A stretch of DNA of 64,000 nt from the NCBI RefSeq assembly GCF_000935045.1, contig NZ_JYKS01000004.1, positions 330,725 through 394,724 on the forward strand. The letters run 5' to 3'. The translations under genes were made by a program, and so were the position numbers. This DNA comes from Pseudomonas sp. 10-1B (lineage in GTDB: Bacteria > Pseudomonadota > Gammaproteobacteria > Pseudomonadales > Pseudomonadaceae). Shown piece after piece: positions 35,027 through 45,221 of this stretch. How positions within the stretch are numbered: the stretch's first letter is position 1; each line of letters begins with the position of its first letter. The notes under the pieces were generated by a model. The model saw only the letters and a program-made list of their open reading frames with translations. It did no database searches and was not told the DNA's origin.

Positions 35027-35053
35027 GGAATTTCCCCGCACGGGTGGCATTCC
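35027..35053 (+). promoter_or_regulatory. nested leader hairpin before DUF3085 gene
   Basis: Outer stem GGAAT/ATTCC (35027-35031 with 35049-35053), inner stem CCCG/CGGG (35035-35038 with 35041-35044). 26 nt upstream of the ATG. Same design as the hairpin at 36098-36127. Confidence 0.5.
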
Positions 35054-35078
35054 TCCGCACCCTCTGGAGGATCTCACC

Positions 35079-35444
35079 ATGCTGCGTTTCACAGGCTCTG
35101 AACTTCATGCCGTGTTGGCCGAGGCCGGTATCAATGGCTGCCGGGTCATTTTGGTCAAGGACTACGGTGTCTATCTCATGTCGGAGGTCGGCGAGAACAA
35201 ACCGGATGGGGGCGGCCGCAAACGCGTGGCCTACGCCACCGGCTGCAACCCTGACGTCGACGACTTCGATTCCTGGTGGAATCGCGCTCGAGACGAATTT
35301 GGTGGCGATGATTTCGCCGAGTACTTCGACATCGATGATCCTGTCCTGGCCAGTCTTCGCGGGACAGCGGGATCACTGGTGGTTGAAGTCACATCCACCC
35401 ACGTGTACTTGGCCGCCGAGGTTAACCCTGAGAGAAAATCTTGA
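35079..35444 (+). CDS. DUF3085 family protein
   Basis: 121 residues, soluble. The core 'LRFTGSELHAVLAEAGINGCRVILVKDYGVYLMSEVGE' followed by 'RVAYATGCNPDVDDFDSWWNRAR' matches DUF3085, an ICE/plasmid accessory family without known function. GGAGG lies before the ATG. It has a nested hairpin and a structured RNA element upstream and a terminator downstream, so it may be a single-gene transcript. Confidence 0.85.
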   Translation: MLRFTGSELHAVLAEAGINGCRVILVKDYGVYLMSEVGENKPDGGGRKRVAYATGCNPDVDDFDSWWNRARDEFGGDDFAEYFDIDDPVLASLRGTAGSLVVEVTSTHVYLAAEVNPERKS

Positions 35445-35474
35445 AGGCTGCTGCAGGCTTTACCCGCGTCCAGA

Positions 35475-35499
35475 AGCCCCTCGCAACGGGGCCTTTTTT
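35475..35499 (+). terminator. Rho-independent terminator
   Basis: GCCCC...GGGGC stem with a short TCGCAA-type loop, followed by CCTTTTTT. It ends 55 nt after the DUF3085 stop. Confidence 0.8.
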
Positions 35500-35660
35500 G
35501 GATGTATTTCGCACCACATTGCGGAGGATTGAAGAGTGCCGTTGGTCAGGCATTTGAGGTCGATTTTCCTCCTTGGAACGCTCTGGACAGACGCACCCAT
35601 GTGGGTTGCGGATTGGAGATTGACCTCCCCTCCGAGGGCGTTTTAATACATGCACGCTCC

Positions 35661-35682
35661 CTGCTCGCTGCGTAGCGAGCAG
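35661..35682 (+). promoter_or_regulatory. hairpin before small ICE gene
   Basis: CTGCTCGCT (35661-35669) pairs exactly with AGCGAGCAG (35674-35682) around a GCGT loop. It lies 54 nt before the ATG at 35737 and has no T-run. Confidence 0.45.
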
Positions 35683-35736
35683 ATCCACGCTGGCGCCCTG
35701 CTGCGGGATCGCGGAATCCGCTGCCCGGAGGTTCCA

Positions 35737-36060
35737 ATGTCCAGGATCACCCCCTTCTCCACCGCCGTGGTACTGAGCCCAGGCGTATGGCGACAGTTCG
35801 TTGGAGCCGCCACAGACAACGACTCCGCCAGGCAATCAGCACAGCGCTTGACGGCCCTGCTCGACAGCGTCCTGACCTCAGCACCCCGTACTGTGCAGTG
35901 CCCGGTCGAGCTGAAGTGCCACTCCCCGCAGCGCGGAAACACATCACCTGCGTCCGTCCCACCACGGTTACAGCTGGCTCGCATCACACCACGCAGCGGC
36001 CCGGCTTTCCTATTCATCCGGCTGGCCGATGAGATCACGGTAGACATCGCCGCTCTCTGA
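35737..36060 (+). CDS. hypothetical ICE accessory protein
   Basis: 107 residues, no membrane segment and no recognisable domain: 'FSTAVVLSPGVWRQFVGAATDND' at the start, a basic Pro-rich middle and a C-terminus 'AFLFIRLADEITVDIAAL'. ATG 35737 follows GGAGG; the frame is open upstream to 35650 but without a ribosome site. In line with DUF3085 and ArdC, each with its own leader. Confidence 0.6.
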   Translation: MSRITPFSTAVVLSPGVWRQFVGAATDNDSARQSAQRLTALLDSVLTSAPRTVQCPVELKCHSPQRGNTSPASVPPRLQLARITPRSGPAFLFIRLADEITVDIAAL

Positions 36061-36097
36061 CCCCTCCAGCCCATCCACTGCCCCTTTCACCCCAACC

Positions 36098-36127
36098 GGG
36101 AACACTTCCCGGTCGGGCGGCGTTCCC
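36098..36127 (+). promoter_or_regulatory. nested leader hairpin before ardC
   Basis: Outer stem GGGAAC/GTTCCC (36098-36103 with 36122-36127), inner stem CCCG/CGGG (36108-36111 with 36114-36117) around a GT loop. 20 nt before the start codon. Same plan as at 35027-35053 but with a different outer stem. Confidence 0.55.
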
Positions 36128-36147
36128 CCTTCACAACGGAGAACGTC

Positions 36148-37086
36148 ATGTCCGATATCTACCTGGACGTCACCAACAAGGTCGTCAGCGCCCTGAATCA
36201 GGGTGTGATCCCTTGGATCAAACCCTGGACCACCACAGGCTTGCATGCTGACTCGCCTTTTCCCATCAACGCCATCACTCGGCGCCCTTACGCTGGCATC
36301 AACATTCCGCTGTTGTGGGCCGAGGCCCGTCTGCGCGGTTTCCGCGAGGATCGTTGGCTCACCTTCAACCAGGCGCGCAAGGCCGGTGGCCATGTACGCA
36401 AGGGCGAGCAATCGACCCTCGCGGTGCTGTACAAACCCATGAGCAAGGAAGCGCACGACGAGGACGGTCAGGTCGTTCGTGATGAGCAAGGCAACATCAA
36501 GATGGTGCAGTTCGCGCTTCTACGGACGCATTGCCTGTTCAACATCGAGCAGACCGAGGACTTGCCTGACGAAGAGCCAAGTGGCGACGAAAACGACGGA
36601 CAAGCGGCCTTCATCGATCATGCCCCCGCCGAGCAACTGCTGGTCGCCAGTGGAGCCCGAATCGAGCATCGCTATGGCGATGACGCCTTTTATCAGCCAG
36701 TGCGTGATCTCATCCAGTTGCCCACCAAGGCTCAGTTCGAGGACGTCGGCAGCTACTATGCGACGGCTCTGCATGAACTGACACACTGGTCGGGTCACCG
36801 TTCGCGTCTGAACCGCGAAGGCATCACTGGCGGACACGCGTTCGGATCCGCAGCGTACGCATTCGAGGAGTTGGTTGCGGAGATGGGCGCTGCATTTCTC
36901 TGCGCGCTGACCGGCACCCAGGGTGAGCTGCGTCACGAGGAGTACCTGGCCTCCTGGCTGAAAATCCTCAAGGAAGACAAGCGGGCGATTTTCCGCGCCA
37001 GCGGCCAGGCCCGTGAGGCGTCCGAATACCTGCTGGCGCTACAGTCCGATCAGGCCACTGAAACGACTGAACGACTAACAGCGTGA
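36148..37086 (+). CDS. ardC: ArdC-type anti-restriction protein
   Basis: 312 residues. The N-terminal ArdC single-strand-binding domain (IYLDVTNKVVSALNQGVIPWIKPW, then RPYAGINIPLLWAE, WLTFNQARKAGGHVRKGEQ) is followed by a zincin-like metallopeptidase domain with HELTHWSGH at 209-217 and a later Glu (FEELVAEMG). It protects incoming ICE DNA from host restriction, by family knowledge. CGGAGA precedes the ATG. Followed by a bidirectional terminator. Confidence 0.93.
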   Translation: MSDIYLDVTNKVVSALNQGVIPWIKPWTTTGLHADSPFPINAITRRPYAGINIPLLWAEARLRGFREDRWLTFNQARKAGGHVRKGEQSTLAVLYKPMSKEAHDEDGQVVRDEQGNIKMVQFALLRTHCLFNIEQTEDLPDEEPSGDENDGQAAFIDHAPAEQLLVASGARIEHRYGDDAFYQPVRDLIQLPTKAQFEDVGSYYATALHELTHWSGHRSRLNREGITGGHAFGSAAYAFEELVAEMGAAFLCALTGTQGELRHEEYLASWLKILKEDKRAIFRASGQAREASEYLLALQSDQATETTERLTA

Positions 37087-37096
37087 CACTTTCAGC

Positions 37097-37127
37097 AAAA
37101 AGGCCCCATGATCGGGGCCTTTATTTT
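37097..37127. terminator. bidirectional terminator between ardC and mvaT-like gene
   Basis: AAAGGCCCC and GGGGCCTTT form a perfect stem around ATGATC-type loop sequence, with A-rich DNA on one side and TATTTT on the other. It can serve both convergent genes. Confidence 0.85.
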
Positions 37128-37167
37128 GCCCGTTGTCGGGCATCCGCTGCTGAGTCTGAGCAGTCGA

Positions 37168-37533
37168 TTACTGCAGCCAGCCCTCGACAGTGTCCGAACC
37201 GTGCTCCTGCTTCCACTGCTTGAGGATCTTGTGGTTGCCGCCCTTGGTTTCGACGACTTCACCGCTGTGTGGATTCTTGTAGCGCTTGACTTCACGCGGC
37301 TTGCGCTGAACGCCAGTAGAGGAGCTGACTGCAGTCACGCTCACGCCCTTGGACGGGTCCAGAATGGTGATCACCTGACGCAAGTTCATGCCGTACTCTT
37401 CCAGCAAGGCTTTGAGCTTTTGTTCAAACTCGATTTCCTGCTTCAAGCCAGAGTCATTTTTCATCGCGTCCAGCTGTTGAAGTTGCGCAGCCAGTTGCGC
37501 TTCCAGTGCTTTGAATTCGGCAAGTTTGGACAT
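37168..37533 (-). CDS. MvaT/MvaU-type H-NS-like silencer
   Basis: 121 residues. An N-terminal oligomerisation coiled coil (about 1-60, KLAEFKALEAQLAAQLQQL) and a C-terminal AT-hook-like DNA-binding part 'KRYKNPHSGEVVETKGGNHKILKQWK' typical of MvaT, MvaU and plasmid Pmr. It would coat AT-rich DNA and reduce expression of newly acquired genes, helping the ICE stay silent in its host. ATG 37533 follows AGGAAAA. Confidence 0.93.
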   Translation of the reverse strand: MSKLAEFKALEAQLAAQLQQLDAMKNDSGLKQEIEFEQKLKALLEEYGMNLRQVITILDPSKGVSVTAVSSSTGVQRKPREVKRYKNPHSGEVVETKGGNHKILKQWKQEHGSDTVEGWLQ

Positions 37534-37660
37534 GTGCAATTTTTCCTAAGGTTGAGGCATGTGAGGTGATAGTACCTGAGACACAACTACTAGCCGAGCT
37601 TTAATTCTCCCTTCGGATAACTTTTCATTCTTCGGAATTTACACATATGTATGTGACTAC

Positions 37661-37855
37661 TCAGTCCGGCAAGAACTGGCAAAGGTGACCTACTAGTTCC
37701 CGAGGGGCGGGGCTGTTGCCAATCTTGAACAACATATCACGCTGACTGCGTGGCAGCTTTTTCGCACAGCGCTTGGCTGCTGATCGAATGGCAGCATCCG
37801 TACCATGAATTCGATCCGCCAGTAGCACGATCAAAACGGCATCGCTCAACGTCAT
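37661..37855 (-). CDS. small hypothetical protein
   Basis: 64 residues, basic and helical: 'MTLSDAVLIVLLADRIHGTD' then 'AKRCAKKLPRSQRDMLFKIGN'. ATG 37855 has AGGTGG upstream; the longer frame to 38080 is rejected. Reads away from the relaxase gene. Function unknown. Confidence 0.5.
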   Translation of the reverse strand: MTLSDAVLIVLLADRIHGTDAAIRSAAKRCAKKLPRSQRDMLFKIGNSPAPRELVGHLCQFLPD

Positions 37856-38079
37856 CAGGCCACCTGCCCTAAAAATGATGCCAGACAGTCTACCCCCCGA
37901 GAAAAGGACAGGCCATTCCAATCCAGCACGTAACCCGATGCGCCAGGCTTCGTATTTTCGCGTTCGCAAAAAGGCCCAAGGGGGGTTAAAGGGTAACGGC
38001 GGCAATGGAAGGGGGCACAAGGGTAAGAGGCCTATCCGAAAAGGCAAAAGGACCTTCTGAATGCAAAGCAGGTAACACA

Positions 38080-39798
38080 ATGAAGCGCTGGTGGTTTAAA
38101 CATCAAAAAGGGGGTGCCGCAGAGCCCACGCTCGCTCCAGCTCCCAAGGGCTTCCTCCTCCCGCTATCCTCTGAATCCCTGCTCTGTGCCGAGCACCGGA
38201 AAAAGCTGCTCGAGCGCATCTGGCAGTACACGGCGCTCTCCGAGCCGCAGTTCGATCAACTCTACCTCGAGCCGATCCGCCGTTATGCCAGCTATGTACA
38301 GCAACTCCCCGCCAGCGAAAGCCACCATCATGCCTATCCGGGCGGCATGCTGGACCATGGACTGGAACTGGTGGCCTGCAGCCTAAAGCTGCGCCAGTCG
38401 TACCTGCTTCCCAGCGGCGCCGCACCGGAAGACCAGGCCGCACAGGCCGACGCTTGGAGCGCGGCGATTGCCTACGGCGCCCTGCTCCACGACATTGGCA
38501 AGATTGCCGTCGACCTTCAAGTGGAGTATCAGAGTGGCGAGGTGTGGCACCCCTGGCACGGCCCTTTGAACCAGCCCTACCGCTTTCGCTACGTGACCGG
38601 TCGCGACTACAAGCTTCACGGCGCCGCTACGGGGCTGCTGTACACGCATATTTTGACGCCTCTTCAGCTCGACTGGCTGAGCCACTATCCAACCTTGTGG
38701 GGCCATCTGCTCTTCCTGCTGGCCAACCACTACGAGCATGCCGGCACCCTCGGGGAACTGGTGCTGCAAGCTGACCGGGTTTCCACCGCACAAAACATCG
38801 GTGCCAACCCCACCAAAGCCTTGCAGGCACCTAAACACTCACTACAGCATCACCTGCTCACGGGCTTGCGTCACCTTGTCAAGAACGAGTTCAAGCTCAA
38901 CCAGCCCGGTGCTGCTGGCTGGCTCACCGAAGACCATCTATGGCTGGTCAGCAAGACCGCCACCGACAAACTGCGCGCCTACCTGCTGGCTCAGGCCGTG
39001 GATGGCATCCCCTCCTCCAACATCGCCTTGTTCGATGAGCTGCAATCGTATGGATTGGTGGATGCGACACCGGAGGGCAAAGCGGTATGGAGCGCAAATG
39101 TCACCGGCAAAGGGTGGCAGCACCGCTTCACCTTCCTCCGGCTGCAACCGAGTCTCATCTGGGGCCATGAAGCGCGCCCCCAATGCTTTGAAGGAACCGT
39201 TGAGATTGTGACAGACGATGCCATGCCAACCAGTGAAGCCAGCGAGTCAGCCCCGACTGGCCCAGAAGCGGCCTCGGACGTAGAACAGCGTGCACGCTTG
39301 CCTCCGGACGAGAACTTCGCCTATCTCGATGATTTAATGGACATGTTGCAGGAGACGGTCAAGCACGAGCATGAGTCGATAGTTCAAGGACTGAAAGCCT
39401 CAACGGCTCTACTCAGCGATGCCTCAGGGCAGGCGTTTATCGAGTGGCTGCACAAGGGAATCCAAAACCACCATTTACTCGTCAACGACAGCAAGGCCAA
39501 AATCCACACAGTCGAAGGCACGTACTTCTTGGTGACACCTGGCATTTTCCAGCGCTATGCCGCCGAACATCCCGGACTGGCCGGTAGAGATCCTGAGAGC
39601 GACGCCTGGCGGTGTATCCAACGCCAGTTTGAGAAGCTGGACGTTCATCAGAAAAAGCCCAATGGTCAAAATATTTGGACCTGCAAGGTGGAAGGTCCCC
39701 GCAAGACTGGCTCTCTTATGGGCTATCTCCTGCGCGGAGCAGCAGGCATTGTCGGCGAGCGCCCGGCAGACAACCCATACCTCGAGCTGATCAGGTAA
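38080..39798 (+). CDS. traI: MobH/TraI-type relaxase (PFL_4751 family, TIGR03760)
   Basis: 572 residues. It nicks the ICE at oriT and pilots the strand. The MobH signature HHHAYPGGMLDHGLEL starts at His82, and an HD motif (LLHDIGK, His137-Asp138) lies downstream. The C-terminal half contains the DUF1528-type region (FIEWLHKGIQNHHLLVNDSKA ... YFLVTPGIFQRY). I chose ATG 38080, with AGGTAA upstream, over in-frame starts from 38005. The G/A-rich, repeat-rich 37,970-38,060 upstream might hold oriT, but no nic site can be named. Confidence 0.94.
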   Translation: MKRWWFKHQKGGAAEPTLAPAPKGFLLPLSSESLLCAEHRKKLLERIWQYTALSEPQFDQLYLEPIRRYASYVQQLPASESHHHAYPGGMLDHGLELVACSLKLRQSYLLPSGAAPEDQAAQADAWSAAIAYGALLHDIGKIAVDLQVEYQSGEVWHPWHGPLNQPYRFRYVTGRDYKLHGAATGLLYTHILTPLQLDWLSHYPTLWGHLLFLLANHYEHAGTLGELVLQADRVSTAQNIGANPTKALQAPKHSLQHHLLTGLRHLVKNEFKLNQPGAAGWLTEDHLWLVSKTATDKLRAYLLAQAVDGIPSSNIALFDELQSYGLVDATPEGKAVWSANVTGKGWQHRFTFLRLQPSLIWGHEARPQCFEGTVEIVTDDAMPTSEASESAPTGPEAASDVEQRARLPPDENFAYLDDLMDMLQETVKHEHESIVQGLKASTALLSDASGQAFIEWLHKGIQNHHLLVNDSKAKIHTVEGTYFLVTPGIFQRYAAEHPGLAGRDPESDAWRCIQRQFEKLDVHQKKPNGQNIWTCKVEGPRKTGSLMGYLLRGAAGIVGERPADNPYLELIR

Positions 39799-39984
39799 AC
39801 CGCTGCTCTATGGCCAGCAACATTCCGTCGGGCCGGTTCTGACCGCAATGATGGATTGGAAATGTTCTTCCTGAGGGTCTTTAACAATGCTGCCTCCAGA
39901 GCAGCCATTCAGGTCTAGTACCATTTTTGTACCATCTTCTCTCTATCACAACCCAGCCCTTGCGCAGACATCGGCTACCATATA

Positions 39985-40000
39985 CTGTATATAGATACAG
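39985..40000. promoter_or_regulatory. LexA (SOS) box
   Basis: CTGTATATAGATACAG fits the CTG-N10-CAG consensus of LexA sites exactly, with the typical AT-rich inside. It lies 17 nt before the ATG of the broken Xre gene at 40018, so that gene was probably DNA-damage-inducible. Confidence 0.8.
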
Positions 40001-40323
40001 CGCCCAAGGTAAACACGATGACCGCCGACATCTTTGAATTCCCACAAAGGCCGAGCTCTGATACTCCTTGGGATTACTTGGAGCTGCTTTTAAATAACCA
40101 CCCTTGCCCTTCAAGAGCGCCCACTGCGAACCAGCGCGTTCCCTGCTTGGTTGGAGCGTAGAAGCTTTGGCATTCCGCTCGGGTGTCTCGCCAAACGCAA
40201 TCAGACGTATCGAGAAAGGGGCCGAGCTGCGCCGCGTCACGATGCAGGCTCTCGCCCATTGTAGTGGTCTAATGAAACCGGACACCCATTTAGGCGACAA
40301 TGCTCGCCACAGAGAGGTGTCTG

Positions 40324-41486
<1,163 letters not shown>

Positions 41487-41810
41487 CCACTACACATACT
41501 CTCGAGGCAAAGGTCTGGTGTTCTTCCCCAATCACCCACCAGTGCGAGCCGATAACTGCCGCGGCGCCACACCTGACCCGAAAAACCGAGACGATTTTCA
41601 CCTGTTTGAGTGACCGGATCCCTCAGCGTCCCCGCTGCAGCCGCCGACCGAACTGTGGCAGGAAGGCGGTAAAGATCAGGATGGCCTCCGGGTTGCCTCA
41701 CGACTTTGTATACCGCCTGCACCCTCTCACTTTGCACTTGGAGCCCCCCTAAAGCTTTCCCCGAACTGGCCGAACTAGACGGATATCCTCCAAATCAAGG
41801 AGAAGGACAC

Positions 41811-42236
41811 ATGGGTTACGACTCTCGCGATACAGCAGCAATTAACGCAGCCATCGCAGCAGGCTTTGACTGCTCACTCTCGGGAACTGTCGAGGCCGAC
41901 GATCAGGTCTTCGTGCACTCGATTAAATGCCCCTCCCTGCCCGACAGCCAGGACAACGGAAAGCTCCTCGCCAATGCCATCGAAGCCCTCACGAGAATTT
42001 ACCCCGGCGATACGGTGTGGGTAGATGTCCTTAGTGAGGACCTCCCGCAATATGTTCAAGACGCTGTTGATAGCTTGGTCGGCTTCGGCACTCGAGTCAT
42101 CATCACCCACAATGGAAGCGCTACCCACGGGAACGACCCGCGCCTCGCGGAGGCTCTCTGCAACGCTGTCAGAAGAGCAAATGTCGGCGGCGCACTCTGG
42201 CACCCCATCGAGAAAGAGTTCGTAAGATCGTTCTAA
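41811..42236 (+). CDS. hypothetical protein
   Basis: 141 residues, acidic, soluble: 'TAAINAAIAAGFDCSLSGTVEADDQVFVHSIKCPSLPDS' and 'FGTRVIITHNGSATHGNDPRLAEALCNAV'. ATG 41811 follows AAGGAGAAGG. No recognised family. Lies between the IS3 element and another unknown gene; GC content is close to the core. Function unknown. Confidence 0.6.
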   Translation: MGYDSRDTAAINAAIAAGFDCSLSGTVEADDQVFVHSIKCPSLPDSQDNGKLLANAIEALTRIYPGDTVWVDVLSEDLPQYVQDAVDSLVGFGTRVIITHNGSATHGNDPRLAEALCNAVRRANVGGALWHPIEKEFVRSF

Positions 42237-42444
42237 GGCGTCTGCCCTCCCGGCCGAAGGCCGTGCGGCCTACCAGCAAATACCCCGATTGTGCTGGGGT
42301 ATTAGGCGGAAATCGGCTGCAACCCTTGGAGTACAAGGCATTCAACAGTTATGCACGTTGATGCATATGCATTCATCCGGGCGCTGGATGGCATGGTTAG
42401 GCGCCCGGTGTTCCCCATTTTTGCCTCAACACAAGGAGCCCTGT

Positions 42445-42798
42445 ATGCCCCCGCTCACCAAGTCCCCAGCGCTACCAAAAATCGAAGTAGTCCAAGACAG
42501 GAAAAGCTTCAAGGTCGATTGGGATTACCAGCACGCCCCTGAGAGCGACGCTTTGTTTGAAAACCGCGAGTTTCTTGAAGGCTATATTCTTGGGGCCATC
42601 GACGCCTTAGGCATTTCCCGAGAAAACATCTCATGCCTGAGTGCAGAAGCCGGGACAGTGAAGAGTCTACCTCAGGAGTTAGCTGATCGCCTGGCCGAAC
42701 TGATCAAGCATAAACTGCACTCCGTTGTCACCGAAGCCCATCGCTGCTTGGCCAACCACGCGAAACTGCCCCACGTTCGCCTGGCTCAGGGAGACTGA
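42445..42798 (+). CDS. hypothetical protein
   Basis: 117 residues, soluble, with 'KSFKVDWDYQHAPESDALFENREFLEGYILGAIDALG' and a helical C-terminus ending in 'CLANHAKLPHVRL'. AAGGAG precedes ATG 42445; the frame is open further upstream without a ribosome site. No family recognised. Same direction as the unknown gene before it, 208 nt away. Confidence 0.6.
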   Translation: MPPLTKSPALPKIEVVQDRKSFKVDWDYQHAPESDALFENREFLEGYILGAIDALGISRENISCLSAEAGTVKSLPQELADRLAELIKHKLHSVVTEAHRCLANHAKLPHVRLAQGD

Positions 42799-43714
42799 CT
42801 GGCGACGGCCAGGGGTTTGAACCCGCCCGACATGCACCGGAGACTTCGATAGGTCAGCAAAAACAGCTATGCTCGTCTTCGCAAATCGCCTACCCGGGCC
42901 TGAAGCGCCCCTAAATTTGCCCTAAGAATTCTCGTACCTGGAGCATGCGCATGGATGACCAAGCCTCAACCACAGCTGACACGCTTGAGCTGTTGCATCT
43001 GAACCAGGTCGCCATCAGAGCAGCTCTGGAGGAGCTCTCGCTACGGGTGAGCCATCGCGGATGAATTTCGAGAATTAAAGCGTAAAACTGTCGCAGACTG
43101 TAAAAATTCACCTTGGCCGCCACGTGCTAGAGAATTAAAACTGGCGCAGCCTTCTACCACGGCGCTTTGGCGGTAATTTCCCCCTTCAGTTCTGGGCAGT
43201 TGCTAACGACTTGAAGCATCGGAAAGCGGTCCTCCGGCAGCTATGAGCCGTGCCCTACTCACACCACAAGTCAACGCCTCAGTCATCGGTTCATTAGGGC
43301 GGGAGTCGAATGCTTCCTCGTGCACGGCTGTCCCGGAAGGCGCGTAGAGCCTGCGCGGGAAAGTCTTACCTGCACATCCAGGTAAGAGATCACCCAGCCC
43401 TTCCGGGCTGCGCTATCGCGCAGCAAACAGGATGCGCATGACTTTAGATCTGCACTGACATCGAGATCTAGAAAAGCATTCGGCGACTGATCCGGGTAGG
43501 TCAGCCGCCGAATGCTTTGCTATGGTTCCCAATGCGCGGGAAAGAGGCCGTAGACCGCACTGGTGTGCAGCTTTGCTCCCGAATGAGAGAGTGGCCCAAA
43601 TGGCATCGGCGTTAGTCCCTGTCGGCACAGCTTGCTGTGACCACGTATAGAAGAGTGGACACTTCGCCGCCATTGACCCCGCGCACCTGTTTTTTCTTTT
43701 TGAAGAACAGTGGG
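42799..43714. other. long stretch without a convincing gene
   Basis: 916 nt holding only short shadow frames, several hairpins (a GCCCTTCCGGGC-type pair near 43395 and the long one at 43473-43518) and the truncated end of a group II intron. It looks like scar DNA between the ICE part and the catabolic block. Confidence 0.5.
43473..43518. repeat. long perfect inverted repeat
   Basis: AAAGCATTCGGCG and CGCCGAATGCTTT are exact complements. Inside them CTGA/TCAG also pairs, leaving a short loop (TCCGGGTAGG). No gene ends here, so it may be a terminator scar or part of a lost element. Confidence 0.5.
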
Positions 43715-44017
43715 TTACCTATTGTTTGATAGAAGCAGCTTGACGACGGTCTGAGCTACACGATCAGCCACTGTTGGAATACCCAGCTTGCGTTTGCCTC
43801 CTGATTGCTTCGGAATCTCCACTTGCCGAACCGGCGGCGGTAAATAAGAACCCGATGACATCCGGTTCCACAGCTTGTAGAGGTTCCGTTGCAGCTTCTG
43901 CTCAAACTGGGCAATAGATTGTTCGTCTATCCCAGCGGCTCCTCGATTGGCTTTCACACTCTGGTAAGCTTCCCAAACTGTCAACTTGGAAATATCGTAC
44001 GACTTTGCTGTGCTCAT
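43715..44017 (-). pseudogene. group II intron reverse transcriptase/maturase, N-terminal fragment
   Basis: About 100 codons. 'ISKLTVWEAYQSVKANRGAAGIDEQSIAQFE' and 'RQVEIPKQSGGKRKLGIPTVADRVAQTVVK' are RT domains 0-2 of LtrA-type proteins. The frame ends at 'LLLSNNR' where 'LLEP' and the rest of the polymerase should follow. ATG 44017 is taken as start. Non-functional. Confidence 0.85.
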
Positions 44018-44550
44018 GCCGCTCCTCCTCGCCATAGCGAGTTGACGGCATGAGTCAGCCGGGCAACGCCATCCCTTCGCTCCGCTCTCATTACAAGAGG
44101 TTCATCACTACTACGAATGGCTCCCCCCTGGACCTTTGCATTGGTATTCTTCCTCGCGGTAGTAGCCGCTTGTCATTTCCCTTAGCATCAAAGGCCAGGT
44201 TCTCACGTTTCATATCAAAGCCTGTATTGAGCTCATGCCACCTATACACCGGCTGCCATCTGGACAGTAGACAGGTATCTTCCAGACTGATCCCGAGGCT
44301 ACTGGGCGACCTCGGTTTTGACAGCACTTGAATATTTAACGATGCGTCTTCGGACGGTTTGCTTTCGCTCATCTTCTCAATACGTACCTGACGCCATCAT
44401 TGGCGCCGTTTCCAACGGTCGCTCACCACCGCGCCTTTTGAACGCAGCAGCACCGGGTGGTTTGAAGCCGGCTCCTGCAAGCAGACTCCGGGAGACCTAC
44501 TCCCATCTTTGATACAGCATCGCTGGCTGACGCCAGCATTCGTGACACAC
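43715..44550 (-). mobile_element. group II intron, 5' fragment
   Basis: Reading on the minus strand, a GTGTG start (fits the GUGYG consensus) occurs at 44550, immediately after an IS66 tnpB reading frame is broken. About 530 nt of presumed ribozyme sequence then lead into a maturase gene that is cut off at 43715. The 3' part of the intron is missing. Confidence 0.65.
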
Positions 44551-44731
44551 CCCAATAAAGGATCTTCACGCGATTGCGTGGTTTGTTGAGGAACACGAAA
44601 AGTACCGGGTCGAACACGGCCACCTTGATATCAAGTTCCACTAGAACGGCCAGCCCGTCGATGGATTTTCGGAAGTCGACGGGCTTGGGATAGAGGTAAA
44701 CCTTTTCGACTTTGGCGTCGGGTCGCATCAT
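44551..44731 (-). pseudogene. IS66-family TnpB fragment
   Basis: About 60 codons: 'MRPDAKVEKVYLYPKPVDFRKSIDGLAVLVEL' and 'FVFLNKPRNRVKILYW' match the IS66 accessory protein TnpB. The frame then runs into the group II intron at 44550, and the rest of the IS is missing. ATG 44731 or 44728. Confidence 0.82.
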
Positions 44732-45221
44732 GGTGAATGGGCTCCTGAGAAATTGGAGCACAGCATCGGACATCAACAAGCGGCTTTGAATGTGGGGTTC
44801 ATGGCGCGCGTACAGTTTTCTGTGACATACCGAGAGTAGGACCGCGCGTATGATGCCCTGCCTCTACGCCAAGTCCTCTAAGCGAGGACCGTTTGAGTGA
44901 ACGCGTGCGAGAAGCCTGGTCGCTGAGATAGTGGCAATGCTGGAACTCAGTACCGGCGGTGCGGCAGCTTTTATCATTTCGGCGCGGCAGCAACGATTAT
45001 GTTTTGTCAGGTTTGAGTTTAAGAACGGCATTAGCGTCAACTGAAGGAGCGTCTAAACCACCTCATTTTACTTATCTGAAAAAAGACATCCATGTCCTGA
45101 AGAAGGTACCACTCGCCGAGACCCCTTAGCCGGGCGTTATGACACCTAAAAAGTCACTGGCAGCTCGAAAAATCTACTTTACGAACAGCGAACCCCTACC
45201 GGAGAATAAGGTGCGGGTATA
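44732..45221. other. intergenic stretch
   Basis: 490 nt between the IS66 remnant and the TetR gene. I see no gene, RNA or clear regulatory site. The part next to 44731 is probably leftover IS66 sequence. Confidence 0.45.

Noticed and set aside
37970..38075. oriT just upstream of the relaxase
   Set aside because: The DNA is G/A-rich with short repeats, but no recognisable nic site or MobH-type inverted repeat could be pointed to.
39934..39957. Direct repeat GTACCAT-TTTT-GTACCAT as an att site
   Set aside because: Too short, no second copy at an element end and no integrase or tRNA gene nearby.
43413..43673. 86-codon minus-strand ORF
   Set aside because: It reads straight through a perfect hairpin and lacks any domain or ribosome site.
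44799..44993. 64-codon minus-strand ORF next to the IS66 remnant
   Set aside because: No similarity to IS66 TnpA, no ribosome site, biased composition only.
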